Positions 1 through 8,511 of a stretch of 64,000 bases of DNA are shown piece by piece (position 1 is the stretch's first letter; each line of letters starts with the position of its first letter). The DNA is from Xanthomonas arboricola pv. populi (GTDB lineage Bacteria; Pseudomonadota; Gammaproteobacteria; Xanthomonadales; Xanthomonadaceae). Below the pieces are notes generated by a model that made no database searches, had not been told where the DNA came from, and worked only from the letters and a program-made list of their open reading frames with translations. Both the position numbers and the translations under genes were made by a program. The DNA is taken from positions 1-64,000 of the forward strand of contig NZ_MDEB01000008.1 of NCBI RefSeq assembly GCF_002939945.1. The letters are read 5' to 3'.

Positions 1-153
1 ACCGCAGACCTCTAGTTTTAGCTGGCATTGAATTGTGGGGAGTCGACAGAAGCACTTGGCGAGGTCGTCAATCACTTGACCAACGGCTTGGCAACATGGA
101 ACCTCACCGATCGAGGGCGGCCGGGTCGTGTCGTCTTGCACGGGAGAGTCGCA

Positions 154-1782
154 TTGGACCGTCGTACCTTCCTCACCTTGTCCGGCATCGGTGCTGCCGG
201 GTTGCTGCTGCCGCACACGCGCCTGATCGCGGCCGAGCAGTTGCTCGCTCCCAACGATGCCGCGCGCAGCCGGCGCTTGTCCGATACCGCGCTGACCACG
301 GCCAAGGCGGCCGGTGCCAGTTATTGCGATGTGCGCGTGGGCCGTTATCTGCGCCAGTTCGTGATCACCCGCGAGGCGCAGGTGGAGAACGTGGTCAACG
401 CCGAATCCAGCGGGGTGGGCGTGCGCGTGCTGGCCGATGGCGCGTGGGGCTTTGCGGCCACCAACACGCTGACCAGCGATGGCGTGGCCACCGCCACGCG
501 CCACGCGGTGGCGATCGCCAAGGCCAACGCGCGGCTGGGCGGTGCGCCGGTGCGGCTGGCGCCGGTGACGCCGGCCGGGCAGGTCAGCTGGAAGACGCCG
601 ATCAGGAAGAACGCGATGGAAGTGCCGCTGCAGGACAAGGTGGCGCTGCTGATGGACGTCAACGCGGCCGCGCTCAATGCCGGCGCCACGTTCGTGGCAT
701 CGCGCCTGTTTGCGATCAACGAGCAGAAGTATTTCGCCAGCAGCGACGGCTCCTACATCGATCAGGACGTGCACCGGTTGTGGCTGCCGTTCACCGTCAC
801 CGCGGTGGACAAGGCCAGCGGCACGTTCCGCACCCGCGACGGGCTGTCCTCACCGATGGGCATGGGCTACGAATATCTCGACGGCGATGCCGGCCAGAAG
901 CACCAGCTGCCAGGCGGGCTGATCGGCTACGGCCACAGCTACGATGCGCGCGAAGATGCGATCGCCGCCGCCAGGCAGGCGCGCGCCAAACTCACCGCAC
1001 CGTCGGTGAAGGCCGGCAAATACGATCTGGTGATCGACCCGAGCAATCTGTTCCTCACCATCCACGAGTCGGTCGGTCATCCGCTCGAGCTCGATCGCGT
1101 GCTCGGTTACGAGGCCAACTACGCCGGCACCAGTTTCGCCACGCTGGACAAGCGCGATGCCGGTTTCCGCTGGGGCAGCGATGCGGTGACCTTCGTCGCC
1201 GACCGCATCCGGCCCGGCAGCCTGGGCGCGGTGGGTTACGACGATGAGGGCGTCAAGAGCACGCAGTGGGAGCTGGTGAAGGACGGCATCCTGGTCGATT
1301 ACCAATGCACGCGCGATCAGGCGCATCTGCTCGGCAAGACCGCATCCGATGGCTGCAGCTATGCCGACTCGTGGTCCAGCGTGCAGTTCCAGCGCATGCC
1401 CAATGTCTCGCTGGCGGCGGGCAAGACGCCGTTGGCCGTTGCCGACATGATCAAGAACGTGGAGCGCGGGTTGTACATCCACGGGCGCGGGTCGTATTCG
1501 ATCGATCAACAGCGCTACAACGCGCAGTTCGGCGGGCAGTTGTTCTACGAAATCGAGAATGGCCAGGTCACGCGCCTGGTGGAAGACGGCGCCTACCAGA
1601 TCCGCACGCCGGAATTCTGGAATGCCTGCAGCGCGGTCTGCGATCAACGCGATTTCCGCCTGGGCGGCTCGTTCTTCGATGGCAAAGGCCAACCCAGCCA
1701 GGTGTCGGCGGTCTCGCATGGGTCATCCACGGCGCGCTTCGACGGCATCAACGTGATCAACACCGCGCGCGCATTGGGTTGA
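154..1782 (+). CDS. Tat-exported TldD-like metalloprotease, copy 1
   Basis: This encodes a 542-residue TldD/PmbA-family protein. TldD proteins are zinc metalloproteases that, with TldE, trim unfolded peptides such as microcin B17 precursor and CcdA. The zinc motif HESVGH (HExxxH) is at residues 304-309. The start is set at a TTG with GGAGAG seven bases upstream; it begins LDRRTFLTLSG, a twin-arginine signal, and matches the start of the paralogue downstream, so the longer open frame from 28 is probably not used. The protein should therefore act in the periplasm, unlike cytoplasmic E. coli TldD. It shares most of its length with the gene at 2661 and is a tandem duplicate. The exported substrate is unknown. 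The family call is firm; the physiological role is not. Confidence 0.9.
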   Translation: MDRRTFLTLSGIGAAGLLLPHTRLIAAEQLLAPNDAARSRRLSDTALTTAKAAGASYCDVRVGRYLRQFVITREAQVENVVNAESSGVGVRVLADGAWGFAATNTLTSDGVATATRHAVAIAKANARLGGAPVRLAPVTPAGQVSWKTPIRKNAMEVPLQDKVALLMDVNAAALNAGATFVASRLFAINEQKYFASSDGSYIDQDVHRLWLPFTVTAVDKASGTFRTRDGLSSPMGMGYEYLDGDAGQKHQLPGGLIGYGHSYDAREDAIAAARQARAKLTAPSVKAGKYDLVIDPSNLFLTIHESVGHPLELDRVLGYEANYAGTSFATLDKRDAGFRWGSDAVTFVADRIRPGSLGAVGYDDEGVKSTQWELVKDGILVDYQCTRDQAHLLGKTASDGCSYADSWSSVQFQRMPNVSLAAGKTPLAVADMIKNVERGLYIHGRGSYSIDQQRYNAQFGGQLFYEIENGQVTRLVEDGAYQIRTPEFWNACSAVCDQRDFRLGGSFFDGKGQPSQVSAVSHGSSTARFDGINVINTARALG

Positions 1783-1924
1783 GAGAAACTGGTCGGTCGA
1801 GGGCGCGGTGCCCCAGAGATTGAGCTTGCGCACCAGCATCGAACAGCGCGCATCACGCACTGCTCTTACCGCTCTTAACTGTGCACACCGATCATCTCGA
1901 CAGGTCCTTGCCCGCCCACCGTCG

Positions 1925-1964
1925 CGGGACCGTGTGGCGGCATCCATGCCGCCACACGGTCCCG
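1925..1964. repeat. Perfect 19-bp inverted repeat (hairpin) after tldD-like copy 1
   Basis: A perfect palindrome of two 19-base arms (CGGGACCGTGTGGCGGCAT and its complement) is separated by two bases. It lies 140 bases past the stop codon of the first tldD-like gene. A cruciform or very stable RNA hairpin is expected. No T-run follows, so it is better called an extragenic palindrome than an intrinsic terminator, although it could cap transcripts. Confidence 0.7.
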
Positions 1965-2188
1965 CAATCGGCAAGGACACCGCACCAGACAGTTGATCGG
2001 CTGTTTTTTTCGAAAAGCGTGTTGCTCGGCTTGCGGTGCGCAGGCGAGATGTTTGTAGATTGGGTTTTGGGGGCCGGTCTGTCGCTCGGCTTGCGATGGA
2101 AAAATGGTGAGAGGTTGAGCGAACGCCCCGTGATCCAACCAGAGCTCGTCATGCACTGCTTGCAAACACACACACCGACCATCCCGAC

Positions 2189-2299
2189 AGGTCCTTGCCC
2201 GCTCACCGTCGCGGGACCTTACGCGGCATGGATGCCGCGTAAGAGCCTACAGGGACGTACTTGCAGCGTGTCCCGCGATGGTGGGCGGGCAAGGGCCCT
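2189..2299. repeat. Large composite palindrome related to the 1925 repeat
   Basis: Outer arms at 2189-2217 and 2270-2299 are inverted complements with only a couple of mismatches over about 25 bases (CCTTGCCCGC against GCGGGCAAGG). They enclose a perfect inner palindrome at 2219-2242 (TTACGCGGCAT, two bases, complement). The left flank repeats the sequence just before the 1925 palindrome. This looks like a dispersed extragenic palindromic element present twice between the duplicated genes. Confidence 0.65.
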
Positions 2300-2660
2300 G
2301 CAGCAAGCCCGCAGACCATCGCTTCGTTTTTAGCCGCCGTGGGCCATGTGAAACAACGACTGCGCGCGATGGCACACGCGCGTGCATGTCACGATCGCCA
2401 GCGCGAAAGGCATGCGTGGCATCGATCGTACTGCGTGGCAACGCGATGACGCAGCAACACACGCAGCCAGCCGCGCTCGCCACATGTGCAGGCCTGTTGT
2501 GCCACCGGGTTCATGCACGTGTTGCGTTTGCATGCCTACCCCTGCCGAAAGTCATTTGACGCAGCATTCATCGCCCGGCAAGAATCGACGATACGCGCAG
2601 ATAGCGATCTGTGCGTCACCACATTACCTGCGCGCCGCGCGGGATCATTGGGGAGTTGCC

Positions 2661-4295
2661 GTGCAGCGACGTGATTTCCTGGCCCTGACCGGGCTGACCA
2701 TGGGCGGGCTGATCGTGCCCGCCTACTTCGGCAAGGCCATCGCCGCCGAGCAGTTGGTGACGCAACTGGATGTGGGCCGCAAGAAGCGCCTGGCCGATGC
2801 CGGCCTCAACGCCGCGCGCCAGGCCGGTGCGAGCTATTGCGATGTGCGCATCGGCCGCTATCTGCGCCAGTTCGTCATCACCCGCGAGGACAAGGTGCAG
2901 AACGTGGTCAACACCGAATCCATCGGTGCGGGCGTGCGCGTCCTGGTGGCCGGCGCCTGGGGCTTTGCCGCCACCAACGCGCTCACCGAACAGGGCGTGG
3001 CCAGGGCCGCGGCGCAGGCCGCCGCGATCGCCAAGGCCAATGCCAAGGTGCAGGGCACGCCGGTGCAACTGGCGCCGACGCCGGGCGTGGGCGAGGTCAG
3101 CTGGAAGACGCCGATAAGCAAGAACGCAATGGAAGTGCCGATCAAGGACAAGGTGGACCTGCTGCTGGGCGTGAATGCTGCCGCCACCGCTGCCGGCGCC
3201 AACTTCGTCAACTCGATGCTGTTCGTGGTCAACGAGCAGAAGTACTTCGCCAGCACCGACGGCTCGTATATCGACCAGGATGTGCACCGCATCTGGGCGC
3301 CGCTGAGCGTGACCGCCATCGACAAGGCCAGCGGCAAGTTCCGCACCCGCGACGGCTTGTCCGCGCCGATGGGCCTGGGTTACGAATATCTGGATGGCGC
3401 CGCCTCGGGCAAGTTCGTCTCGCCCAACGGCGTGGTCAATTACGGCCTGTCCTACGACATGAAGGAAGACGCGATCGCCGCCGCCAAACAAGCGCAGGAA
3501 AAGCTCAAGGCGCCGTCGGTGAAGCCGGGCAAGTACGACCTGGTGCTGGACCCCTCGCACACCTGGCTCACCATCCACGAGTCGGTCGGCCACCCGCTGG
3601 AGCTGGACCGCGTGCTTGGCTACGAGGCGAACTACGCCGGCACCAGTTTCGCCACGCTGGACAAGCTCAAGGCCGGCTTCCAGTACGGCAGCGACAAGGT
3701 GCATATCCTGGCCGACAAGCTCCAGCCCGGCAGCCTGGGCGCGGTGGGCTACGACGACGAAGGCGTCAAGACCAAGCAGTGGGACCTGATCCGCGACGGC
3801 AAGCTGGTGGACTATCAAGCCATTCGCGACCAGGCGCATATCCTCGGCAAGACCGCCTCCGATGGATGCTGCTATGCCGACTCCTGGTCGAGCGTGCAGT
3901 TCCAGCGCATGGCCAATGTGTCGCTGGCCGCCGGCAAGACACCGTTGAGCGTGAGCGAGTTGATCAAGAACGTCGAAAACGGCATCTACATCATCGGCGA
4001 CGGCTCGTTCTCCATCGATCAGCAGCGCTACAACGCACAGTTCGGTGGCCAGCTGTTCTACGAGATCAAGAACGGCGCGATCACCCGCATGCTCGAGGAC
4101 GTGGCCTACCAGATCCGCACGCCGGAATTCTGGAACGCCTGCAGCGCGGTGGCCGATCAACGCGACTACCGCCTGGGCGGCTCGTTCTTCGACGGTAAGG
4201 GCCAGCCGAGCCAGTCCTCGGCAGTCTCGCATGGGTCGTCCACCGCCCGTTTCGACGGCATCAACGTCATCAACACCGCCCGCTCGCTCGGCTGA
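2661..4295 (+). CDS. Tat-exported TldD-like metalloprotease, copy 2
   Basis: This is a 544-residue paralogue of the gene at 154. It starts at GTG with GGGGAG six bases before it, giving VQRRDFLALTG as a twin-arginine signal followed by a hydrophobic stretch and an AEQ cleavage region. The zinc motif HESVGH lies at residues 306-311, inside a block shared with copy 1. It ends 14 bases before the TldE/PmbA-like gene and is likely cotranslated with it, so this copy is the natural partner of that subunit. Two exported TldD paralogues side by side suggest specialised substrates or dosage. Zinc-dependent proteolysis is inferred from the family. Confidence 0.92.
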   Translation: MQRRDFLALTGLTMGGLIVPAYFGKAIAAEQLVTQLDVGRKKRLADAGLNAARQAGASYCDVRIGRYLRQFVITREDKVQNVVNTESIGAGVRVLVAGAWGFAATNALTEQGVARAAAQAAAIAKANAKVQGTPVQLAPTPGVGEVSWKTPISKNAMEVPIKDKVDLLLGVNAAATAAGANFVNSMLFVVNEQKYFASTDGSYIDQDVHRIWAPLSVTAIDKASGKFRTRDGLSAPMGLGYEYLDGAASGKFVSPNGVVNYGLSYDMKEDAIAAAKQAQEKLKAPSVKPGKYDLVLDPSHTWLTIHESVGHPLELDRVLGYEANYAGTSFATLDKLKAGFQYGSDKVHILADKLQPGSLGAVGYDDEGVKTKQWDLIRDGKLVDYQAIRDQAHILGKTASDGCCYADSWSSVQFQRMANVSLAAGKTPLSVSELIKNVENGIYIIGDGSFSIDQQRYNAQFGGQLFYEIKNGAITRMLEDVAYQIRTPEFWNACSAVADQRDYRLGGSFFDGKGQPSQSSAVSHGSSTARFDGINVINTARSLG

Positions 4296-4309
4296 CAGGA
4301 GAAACCCAC

Positions 4310-5644
4310 ATGAGCATCCTTACCGAAGCGCAGGCCAAGGCCATCCTGGACAAGGTCATCAAACTGTCCAAGGCCGACGAGTGCACCGCCACGCTCAGCG
4401 GCTCGATCGACGGCAATATCCGTTTCGCACTCAACAACGTGTCCACCAGCGGCATCGTCGACAACACCGACCTGCAGGTGCAGGTGGCGTTCGGCAAGCG
4501 CGTGGGCATCGCCACCATCAACGAGTTCGACGACGCCGCGTTGGAGCGCGTGGTGCGGCGTGCCGAAGACCTGGCGCGGCTGGCACCGGAAAATCCGGAA
4601 TTCATGCCGGCGGTGGACAAGCAGACCTATAAACCCAGCCCCACCTTCAGCGACTCCACCGCCGCCATCGACCCGGCGTTCCGCGCGCAGGTGGCTGCTG
4701 ATTCGATCGCGCCGTGCAAGGGCAAGGGATTGATCGCGGCCGGCTTCCTGGAAGATGGCCAGAGCTTTACCGCATTCGCCAACAGCAAGGGCAACTTCGG
4801 CTACCAGCGTGGCGCGCGTTTCGACTACACCTGCACCGTGCGCACCGAAGACGGCCGCGGCTCGGGTTGGGTAGGGCGCAACCTGAAGGATGCCGCCGAC
4901 TTCAAGGCCGAGCAGGACATCCGCATCGCCATGCGCAAGGCCAGCGACTCGTCCGAAGCCAAGGCGCTGGAACCGGGCAAGTACACGGTGATCCTGGAGC
5001 CGGCGGCGGCGGCAGGCTTGATTTCCTTCATGATGCGCTACTTCGACGCGCGCATGGCCGACGAGGGCCGCAGCTTCCTGTCCAAGAAGGGCGGCGGCAA
5101 CAAGCTGGGCGAGCAGGTCTACGACCCGCGCGTGAACATCACCGCCGACCCGTGGGACGCACGCGCAGCAGTGCTGCCGTGGGACGAGGAAGGCCTGCCG
5201 CGCGAGAAGATGCCGATCGTGGAAAACGGCAAGATCGCCAACCTGCAGTATTCGCGGTTCTGGGCGCAGAAGAACGGCAAGCGCGCGGTCGGCGAGCCGG
5301 GCAACCTGCTGATGGCCGGCGGCGACAAGAACATCGCCGAGCTGGTGCGCGGCACCGAGAAGGGCGTCCTGGTCACGCGGACCTGGTACATCCGCATGGT
5401 CGACCCGCAGACCGTGCTGCTGACCGGGCTGACCCGCGACGGCACCTTCTACATCGAGAACGGGCAGATCAAGTACCCGGTGAAGAACTTCCGCTTCAAC
5501 GAATCGCCGATCATCATGCTCAACAACATCGACGAGTTGGGCAGGCCGGTGCGCGTGGCCGGCGATGAATCCAGCTACGTGATGATGATTCCGCCGATGC
5601 GGCTGCGCGACTTTACGTTTACCTCGTTGTCGGATGCGGTGTGA
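4310..5644 (+). CDS. TldE/PmbA-like subunit
   Basis: This 444-residue protein of the TldD/PmbA family lacks the HExxxH motif, as TldE (PmbA) subunits do. In E. coli, TldE forms a heterodimer with TldD and helps make the substrate tunnel. No signal peptide is visible, whereas both TldD-like neighbours carry Tat signals. That raises the possibility of hitch-hiking export on a signal-bearing TldD, or of a cytoplasmic role. It starts 14 bases after the second tldD-like gene with AGGAG six bases upstream, and its end overlaps the most upstream possible start of the DUF4159 gene by four bases. Confidence 0.88.
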   Translation: MSILTEAQAKAILDKVIKLSKADECTATLSGSIDGNIRFALNNVSTSGIVDNTDLQVQVAFGKRVGIATINEFDDAALERVVRRAEDLARLAPENPEFMPAVDKQTYKPSPTFSDSTAAIDPAFRAQVAADSIAPCKGKGLIAAGFLEDGQSFTAFANSKGNFGYQRGARFDYTCTVRTEDGRGSGWVGRNLKDAADFKAEQDIRIAMRKASDSSEAKALEPGKYTVILEPAAAAGLISFMMRYFDARMADEGRSFLSKKGGGNKLGEQVYDPRVNITADPWDARAAVLPWDEEGLPREKMPIVENGKIANLQYSRFWAQKNGKRAVGEPGNLLMAGGDKNIAELVRGTEKGVLVTRTWYIRMVDPQTVLLTGLTRDGTFYIENGQIKYPVKNFRFNESPIIMLNNIDELGRPVRVAGDESSYVMMIPPMRLRDFTFTSLSDAV

Positions 5645-6459
5645 GTCGGAGCCGGGAATCGGGAGTGGGGAATCGGGAATGGGAGAGCGGAGCAAGCTCT
5701 TCGCGGCCCGATGGTTTTCCTGCACATCCCGTTCCCGGTCTACACACCCTGGCGGCGCCCGCGACGCGCCGTCATTTCCTTGGATTGCTGCTCGGTAGCG
5801 TCGCTGCGTTGGCGTTACCGCGGCGCGCGCGGGCGGCGGGCAACTACGATTTCTGGTTCACCCGGCTGCGTTACGATTCGGGCGATTGGGATGTGGATGC
5901 GCGCATGCCGTCCAACCTGATCACCTCGCTGATCGACTACACCCAGCTGCGCGTGGACCCGCAGGAGCACGTGCTGGACCTGGCCGATCCGCGCATGTTG
6001 CAGGCACCGTTCTGCTACCTGTCCGGGCACAAGCTGGTGGAGTTCAATCCGGCCGAGCGGCGCAACTTCGAGCGCTATGTGCGCAATGGCGGTTTCGTGT
6101 TCGTGGACGATTGCAATCACGATATCGACGGCCTGTTCGCCACCTCGTTCCAGGCGCAGATGGCGGCGATCTTCGGCAAGAGCGCGTTGCAGAAATTGCC
6201 CAGCAACCATCGTCTCTACAGCGCGTTGTTCAAATTCCCCGACGGCCCGCCGGCCACCAGTTTCGAGCTCAATGGCTGGGGCGACGATCTGGTACACGAT
6301 TATCTCAGGGGTATCAGCATCGATGGCCGGCTCGGCGTGTTGTACAGCAACAAGGATTACGGCTGCGAATGGGATTACGACTGGCGCAACAAGCGGTTTC
6401 TGGCCGAAGACAACACCCGCTTCGCAGTGAACATCGTGATGTACGCGCTGACCAACTGA
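5641..6459 (+). CDS. DUF4159 protein with twin-arginine signal
   Basis: Up to 272 residues. A twin-arginine signal (TRRHFLGLLLG, then a hydrophobic run and ARA) begins near residue 43, followed by a DUF4159 domain, which has a glutamine-amidotransferase-like fold and is often found beside MoxR/DUF58 genes. The N-terminus is uncertain. The first 20 codons lie in a GGGAATC-rich repeat, and only GTG at 5641 (overlapping the previous stop) or GTG at 5665 is available in frame before the signal. The product should be periplasmic. Function is unknown; its position links the TldD-like set to the MoxR set. Confidence 0.75.
   Translation: MSRSRESGVGNREWESGASSSRPDGFPAHPVPGLHTLAAPATRRHFLGLLLGSVAALALPRRARAAGNYDFWFTRLRYDSGDWDVDARMPSNLITSLIDYTQLRVDPQEHVLDLADPRMLQAPFCYLSGHKLVEFNPAERRNFERYVRNGGFVFVDDCNHDIDGLFATSFQAQMAAIFGKSALQKLPSNHRLYSALFKFPDGPPATSFELNGWGDDLVHDYLRGISIDGRLGVLYSNKDYGCEWDYDWRNKRFLAEDNTRFAVNIVMYALTN
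5653..5683. repeat. GGGAATCGGGA short-unit repeat
   Basis: Tandem degenerate copies of GGGAATCGGGA lie at the junction of the TldE-like and DUF4159 genes. They blur the start of the downstream gene, because the predicted N-terminus there would be translated repeat. Confidence 0.6.
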
Positions 6460-6468
6460 AACCGATCC

Positions 6469-6536
6469 GTAGGAGCGCGCTGGCGCGCGACGAGGCTTTA
6501 TCGGTAACTCCGCATCGCGCGCCAGCGCGCTCCTAC
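6469..6536. repeat. GTAG-type REP element (perfect 22-bp inverted repeat)
   Basis: A perfect 22-base inverted repeat (arms 6469-6490 and 6515-6536) surrounds a 24-base loop. Each arm begins at its outer end with GTAGGAGCGCGC. The GTAG foot is the hallmark of REP palindromes moved by REP-associated tyrosine transposases in Stenotrophomonas and Xanthomonas. It sits between the DUF4159 and MoxR genes, where it could attenuate or stabilise the operon transcript. No transposase is in the window. Confidence 0.85.
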
Positions 6537-6565
6537 GCCAGCAGTCCCATAACGAGACTTCCCCC

Positions 6566-7558
6566 ATGACTTCCCCCAGCGACGACATCCTTACCCGGCA
6601 GCTCTCCCAACTCGGCGCGTTGCGTGCGGCCCTGGCGCAGGCGGTGGTGGGCCAGGACGCGGTGGTGGAGCAACTGCTGATCGGCCTGCTGGCCGGCGGC
6701 CACTGCCTGCTGGAAGGCGCGCCCGGCCTGGGCAAGACGCTGCTGGTGCGCTCGCTGGGGCAGGCGCTGGAGCTGCAGTTCCGCCGCGTGCAGTTCACCC
6801 CCGACCTGATGCCCAGCGACATTCTCGGCACCGAGTTGCTGGAAGAGGATCACGGCACCGGGCATCGGCAGTTCCGGTTCCAGCAGGGCCCCATCTTCAC
6901 CAACCTGCTGCTGGCCGACGAGCTCAATCGCACCCCGCCCAAGACCCAGGCCGCGCTGCTGGAGGCGATGAGCGAGCGCACGGTGAGTTATGCCGGCACC
7001 ACCTATGCGTTGCCGGCGCCGTTCTTCGTGCTGGCCACGCAGAACCCGATCGAACAGGCAGGCACCTATCCGTTGCCGGAAGCGCAGCTGGACCGCTTTC
7101 TGCTGCATGTGCGGGTGGATTACCCCAGCGAGCAGGAAGAGCGCGACATCCTCAGCCAGACCACCGGCACCACCACTGCGCAGGTGCCCAAGGTGATGGA
7201 CGCCGACAGCGTGCTGGCGCTGCAGCAACAGGTGCGGCACGTGCATGTGGGCGCGGATCTGCTGACCTGGATCAATCGCCTGGTGCGCGCCAGCCGCCCC
7301 GGCCCGCAGGCCAGCGAGGACGTGCGCCAGTGGATCAAATGGGGCGCCGGCCCGCGCGCCGGGCAATCGCTGGTGCTGGCGGCCAAGGCGCGTGCGTTGC
7401 TGCATGGCCGCTTTGCCGCCACCCGCGAGGATGTCACCGCGCTGGCCGCGCCGGTGATGCGCCATCGCCTGTTGCTGTCGTTCGCCGCCGAGGCCGAACA
7501 ACGCAGCGCCGACGATGTGGTCGCCACGCTACTGCGCGCCGTGCCGTTCCCGGCGTGA
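6566..7558 (+). CDS. MoxR-family AAA+ ATPase
   Basis: This 330-residue AAA+ ATPase has a Walker A motif GAPGLGKT at residues 51-58, a Walker B stretch LLLADE at 114-119, and the sensor-type sequence ATQNPIEQAGTYPLPEAQLD characteristic of MoxR proteins. MoxR ATPases work with von Willebrand A-domain proteins as chaperones that help insert metals or mature enzyme complexes, often at the membrane. The DUF58 gene follows within 13 bases, as usual for this pair. The start ATG has only a weak ribosome-binding site, and the REP element lies directly upstream. Confidence 0.93.
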   Translation: MTSPSDDILTRQLSQLGALRAALAQAVVGQDAVVEQLLIGLLAGGHCLLEGAPGLGKTLLVRSLGQALELQFRRVQFTPDLMPSDILGTELLEEDHGTGHRQFRFQQGPIFTNLLLADELNRTPPKTQAALLEAMSERTVSYAGTTYALPAPFFVLATQNPIEQAGTYPLPEAQLDRFLLHVRVDYPSEQEERDILSQTTGTTTAQVPKVMDADSVLALQQQVRHVHVGADLLTWINRLVRASRPGPQASEDVRQWIKWGAGPRAGQSLVLAAKARALLHGRFAATREDVTALAAPVMRHRLLLSFAAEAEQRSADDVVATLLRAVPFPA

Positions 7559-7571
7559 GGCACGTAGCGGC

Positions 7572-8468
7572 GTGAGCGTGGACGTGCCGGCGCTGATTTC
7601 CGCCGAGCTGCGCAGCCGCCTGCGCGGCCTGCAGCTGCGTGCGCGGCATGCGCAGGGCGCGCAGGGGATCGGCCAGCACGCCAGCCGCAGCCGCGGCGCC
7701 GGGCTGGAATTCTCGCAATACCGCGCTTACGAACCCGGCGATGCATTGCGCCAGATCGACTGGAAGCTCTACGCCCGCTCGGACCGCTTCTTCGTGCGCG
7801 AAGCAGAACGCGAGAGTCCGCTGACGCTGTGGTTGTTGCTCGATGCCACCGCCTCCGCCGGCCAGGCCGATCAGGCGCGCCCGCACGACACGCGCCTGCA
7901 GGCGATGGCGACCCTGGCCGCGTGCGCAGCCGACGTCGCGCTGCACCAGGGCGACCGGGTCGGCCTGTTCGCCGTGCATGGCGGTGGCCTGGTGGCCGTG
8001 CCAGCCGCTGGCGGGCCGCGCCAGCGCGACCGGCTCTGGCTGGCCTTGCACGGGCTGCGCGCCGGTGGGCGCTGGCCGGGCATGGACGCCGTGCGTCCGC
8101 TATGGGAACGCATCGCCGCACATGCGCTGGTGCTGTCGATCGGCGATGGCTTCGACGAAGAATTGGTCGGCGCGCTGGAAAAACTCGCCGCCGCACGCCG
8201 CGAGGTGATGCAGCTGCAGGTGCTGACCTGCGACGAACGCGATTTCCCTTTCAACGGCGGGCATCGCTTCCGCGACCCGGAAACCGGCGAAGAACTGCTT
8301 GGCGATGGCGCCGCGATGCGCGCGGCGTATCTGCAACGCTTCGGCGCGGCCCAGCGCGCGCTGCAGGCGCGCTGGCAGGCCGCCGGCATTGCGCACGCGG
8401 TGCATTACCTGGATGCGCCACCGGATGCGGCATTGCGCGCGTTGTTTGCGCACGGTGCGCGGCGATGA
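7572..8468 (+). CDS. DUF58 (vWA-like) protein
   Basis: This 298-residue protein of the DUF58 family has the family signature EFSQYRAYEPGDALRQIDWK around residues 46-65, followed by a von Willebrand A-like segment beginning LTLWLLLDAT. DUF58 proteins are standard partners of MoxR ATPases. The start is placed at GTG 7572, just past the moxR stop, giving MSVDVPALI; the frame stays open upstream but would overlap moxR. No transmembrane helix is evident. Confidence 0.88.
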   Translation: MSVDVPALISAELRSRLRGLQLRARHAQGAQGIGQHASRSRGAGLEFSQYRAYEPGDALRQIDWKLYARSDRFFVREAERESPLTLWLLLDATASAGQADQARPHDTRLQAMATLAACAADVALHQGDRVGLFAVHGGGLVAVPAAGGPRQRDRLWLALHGLRAGGRWPGMDAVRPLWERIAAHALVLSIGDGFDEELVGALEKLAAARREVMQLQVLTCDERDFPFNGGHRFRDPETGEELLGDGAAMRAAYLQRFGAAQRALQARWQAAGIAHAVHYLDAPPDAALRALFAHGARR

Positions 8469-8511
8469 GCCGGCGCACCGGCGCGACCGCCGCAGCGGAG
8501 GGGGCGCAGCG

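Larger units (their letters stand above)
1783..2660. other. Gene-free spacer with palindromic repeats
   Basis: These 878 bases between the two tldD-like genes hold no convincing gene. They carry two related copies of a palindrome-rich element (listed separately), each led by a CCTTGCCCGC block. Short open frames on both strands here look like by-products of the repeats. The last 100 bases should contain the start signals of the second copy, but no clear promoter was seen. Confidence 0.6.

Noticed and set aside
850..1719. Long open frame antisense to the first tldD-like gene
   Set aside because: It mirrors the codon pattern of a high-GC gene on the opposite strand, has Ala/Arg/Gly-skewed composition, and shows no recognisable motif.
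5711..5920. ATG at 5711 as start of a separate small gene
   Set aside because: It is in a different frame from the Tat signal and DUF4159 domain and gives an Arg/Cys-rich, motif-free peptide.
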